Shown: positions 7,064-8,355 of the stretch, in pieces
Position numbering within the stretch: position 1 is the first letter of the stretch
Layout: every line of letters begins with the position of its first letter
Origin: Myxococcales bacterium
Lineage (GTDB): Bacteria; Myxococcota; Polyangia; Fen-1088
DNA: 8,355 bases
Assembly: GCA_003153875.1 (NCBI GenBank)
Contig: PMBY01000395.1
Coordinates: 5,393-13,747 of the forward strand
Reading direction: 5' to 3'
Translations under genes and position numbers: made by a program
Notes under the pieces: model-generated
The model's input: only the letters and a program-made list of their open reading frames with translations
Databases searched by the model: none
Told to the model about the DNA's origin: nothing

Positions 7064-7080
7064 GCTTCGGTTCTTGCCGT

Positions 7081-7096
7081 TCCGGACACGTCCGGA
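7081..7096. promoter_or_regulatory. Operator-like perfect dyad upstream of the lipoprotein gene
   Basis: TCCGGACACGTCCGGA has 7-base perfect inverted arms around a 2-base centre, 34-49 bases before the start codon. It lies downstream of the candidate promoter at 7141-7169, so it could be a repressor site or simply a short mRNA hairpin. In GC-rich DNA a chance dyad is possible, and no known regulator is recognised. Confidence 0.35.
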
Positions 7097-7140
7097 CCCC
7101 AAGTTCAGCCCGCGGCCTCCACGCCCCTACACCCGGCTGT

Positions 7141-7169
7141 AAGAGTGTCTGGCACCCGCAATTTGTCAA
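7141..7169 (-). promoter_or_regulatory. Weak promoter candidate for the lipoprotein gene
   Basis: A perfect -35 hexamer TTGACA (7169-7164) stands on the minus strand in the 210-base gap before the lipoprotein gene. The -10 region at 17 bases spacing (ACTCTT, 7146-7141) is poor, so the call rests on the -35 box and the position. A start near 7130 would give a leader of about 85 bases. Confidence 0.3.
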
Positions 7170-7224
7170 CGATTGCAGGGACTCCCGGCCATGAAAGGCC
7201 GACGGAAAGCATCGAACTTCGTCC

Positions 7225-7254
7225 ACTGCCGGACGGACCCGAGCTAGCGGCAGT
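7225..7254 (-). terminator. Possible weak hairpin terminator after the flavin dehydrogenase gene
   Basis: ACTGCCG (7254-7248 on the minus strand) pairs perfectly with CGGCAGT (7231-7225) across a 16-base loop, beginning 3 bases after the TGA stop. No T-run follows, so it is not a standard intrinsic terminator; it may protect the 3' end or be chance. Confidence 0.25.
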
Positions 7255-7257
7255 CGC

Positions 7258-8355
7258 TCACACGATTCCCTTGCCCGGATTCATGATGCCCTTGGGGTCC
7301 AGGGCCTGCTTGATCCGGCGCATCAGCTCGATCTCGACCGCGCTCTTGTAGCGCCGCGCCTCTTCGCGCTTGGCCACGCCGATGCCATGTTCCGCGCTGA
7401 TCGATCCGCCGTGGGCCACCACGATGGCGTGCACCACGTGAGTCACTTCCTCCCAGCGGGCGAGGTACGCCTCCTGATCCACGCCCACGGGTTGGCTGAA
7501 GTTGAAGTGCAGGTTGCCGTCGCCCACATGGCCGAAGGGCACCGGCCGGATGCCGGGAACCAGCTTTGCCACCGCGGCCAGCGCCTCCTCGATGAAGCTC
7601 GGGATCTCCGACACAGGCACGGACACGTCGTTCTTGATGCTGCCGCCCTCGCGCTTCTGCGCCTCGGAGATGGATTCGCGCAGCTTCCACAGCGCCGCGG
7701 CCTGGGCTGCGCTGCCAGCCAGAGCCCCGTCGGTGACCAGGCCGTGGTGCAACGCCTGAGTCATGAAAGTCTCGGCCGTGGCACGCGCGACCGTGAGGTC
7801 CGTCAGCACATACCAGGGCGATGGCGTTGCCAGCGGATCGGTGGCGCCCACCTCGTTCTTCACCACCAGATCGAGGGCGAAGCGCGGGATCATCTCAAAG
7901 GCCAGCACGCCGCCGTCGCCCGACACCTCACGCGCCAAGGTCAAAAGATCGAGCACGGCCCTGGGATTGGGCACGGCGACAAACGCAGTTTCCACCTGGC
8001 GATGGCGCGGGAACAACTTCAACACCGCGGCGGTGATGATTCCCAGCGTGCCCTCGGCGCCGATGTAGAGCTGCTTGAGATCGTAGCCGGTGTTGTCCTT
8101 GCGCAGCCCGCGCAAGCCGTTCCAGATCTCGCCCTCGGGGGTGACCACCTCCAACCCCAGCACCAAGTCGCGCGAATTCCCGTAGCGCAGCACGTGGATG
8201 CCGCCGGCATTGGCCGATAGATTGCCGCCGATCTGGCAACTGCCTTGCGCGGCCAGGCTGAGCGGGAAGAGCCGGTCCTTCTCGGCCGCAGCCTGCTGAA
8301 CCGCCTCCAGCACGCAGCCCGCCTCGGCCGTCAGGGTGTTGTTGATGGGATCCAC
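7258..8355 (-). CDS. FAD-dependent 2-hydroxyacid dehydrogenase (GlcD/Dld/D2HGDH superfamily), N-terminus beyond the window
   Basis: This flavoprotein oxidises a D-2-hydroxyacid (lactate, glycolate or 2-hydroxyglutarate are the usual substrates) and passes electrons to a carrier. The fragment has 365 codons; about 100 N-terminal residues, including the first FAD-binding glycine loop, lie beyond the right edge. The GTG at 8355 opens DPINNTLTAEAG, an internal family motif, so it is not the start. Seen in order (fragment numbering): SCQIGGNLSANAGG (39-52), RYGNSRDLVLGLEVV (57-71), GLRKDNTGYDLKQL (83-96) and IGAEGTLGIIT (98-108) of the FAD domain. The substrate domain then shows WKLRESIS (223-230), GGSIKNDVSVP (237-247), GHVGDGNLHFN (275-285), SAEHGIGVAKR (320-330) and the C-terminal DPKGIMNPGKG. 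H276, H283 and E322/H323 are the family's metal and active-site positions. The motif style is closest to the D-2-hydroxyglutarate dehydrogenase/Dld branch, but the substrate cannot be fixed. No iron-sulfur partner gene is seen. Confidence 0.9.
   Translation of the reverse strand: MDPINNTLTAEAGCVLEAVQQAAAEKDRLFPLSLAAQGSCQIGGNLSANAGGIHVLRYGNSRDLVLGLEVVTPEGEIWNGLRGLRKDNTGYDLKQLYIGAEGTLGIITAAVLKLFPRHRQVETAFVAVPNPRAVLDLLTLAREVSGDGGVLAFEMIPRFALDLVVKNEVGATDPLATPSPWYVLTDLTVARATAETFMTQALHHGLVTDGALAGSAAQAAALWKLRESISEAQKREGGSIKNDVSVPVSEIPSFIEEALAAVAKLVPGIRPVPFGHVGDGNLHFNFSQPVGVDQEAYLARWEEVTHVVHAIVVAHGGSISAEHGIGVAKREEARRYKSAVEIELMRRIKQALDPKGIMNPGKGIV

Noticed and set aside
6433..7194. Plus-strand open frame of 253 codons opposite the lipoprotein 5' end
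   Set aside because: It is antisense to the signal peptide, linker and first domain, with no ribosome site or recognisable domain.
7187..7200. GGCCATGAAAGGCC hairpin in the intergenic leader
   Set aside because: The stem is only four bases and GGCC is self-complementary and common in GC-rich DNA.
7387..8220. Plus-strand open frame of 277 codons opposite the flavin dehydrogenase
   Set aside because: The opposite strand encodes a clear conserved enzyme; this frame has shadow-type composition (many His, Gln, Arg, Gly) and no motif.
8353..8355. GTG as a start codon for the flavin dehydrogenase
   Set aside because: It directly precedes DPINNTLTAEAG, an internal motif of the FAD-binding domain, and about 100 residues of the family would be missing; the gene must continue past the window edge.

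Overview
The window is GC-rich bacterial chromosome with long, tightly packed open frames, most of them on the minus strand. A large lipoprotein with a low-complexity Asp/Glu/Gly-rich linker and many bacterial Ig-like domains, next to an ABC exporter of the LolD/MacB type, suggests a myxobacterium or relative (Myxococcota/deltaproteobacterial type). This is an inference from style: there is no rRNA or other marker gene here.

Layout from left to right. (1) Bases 1-1885, minus strand: an ABC exporter unit, with an ATPase (1151-1885) translationally coupled through a TGATG overlap to an FtsX/MacB-type permease that runs off the left edge. (2) Bases 1886-2009: a 124-base divergent spacer with a plausible sigma70-type promoter for the ABC unit. 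(3) Bases 2010-2678, plus strand: rpe, ribulose-phosphate 3-epimerase, with all metal-binding and catalytic motifs. (4) Bases 2679-3015: no gene. Almost the whole spacer between the convergent rpe and lipoprotein genes is one large imperfect palindrome (2682-3019) with terminal inverted repeats, internal inverted repeats and internal direct repeats. (5) Bases 3016-7047, minus strand: a 1343-residue lipoprotein made of a signal peptide with lipobox, an acidic linker with an 18-residue repeat, and 13 tandem BIG2-like domains. Four consecutive domains (7-10) form a subgroup with glycine-rich loop expansions. (6) Bases 7048-7257: an intergenic leader with a candidate promoter, a 16-base perfect dyad and a weak hairpin after the upstream gene. 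(7) Bases 7258-8355, minus strand: the C-terminal part of an FAD-dependent 2-hydroxyacid dehydrogenase (GlcD/Dld/D-2-hydroxyglutarate dehydrogenase superfamily), cut by the right edge.

The genes do not form one pathway. The ABC pair is a two-gene unit; rpe (pentose phosphate pathway), the surface lipoprotein and the flavin dehydrogenase look like separate transcription units. The least ordinary items are the palindromic element at 2682-3019 and the glycine-loop subgroup of Ig domains. I see no phage, CRISPR, toxin-antitoxin or defence system.
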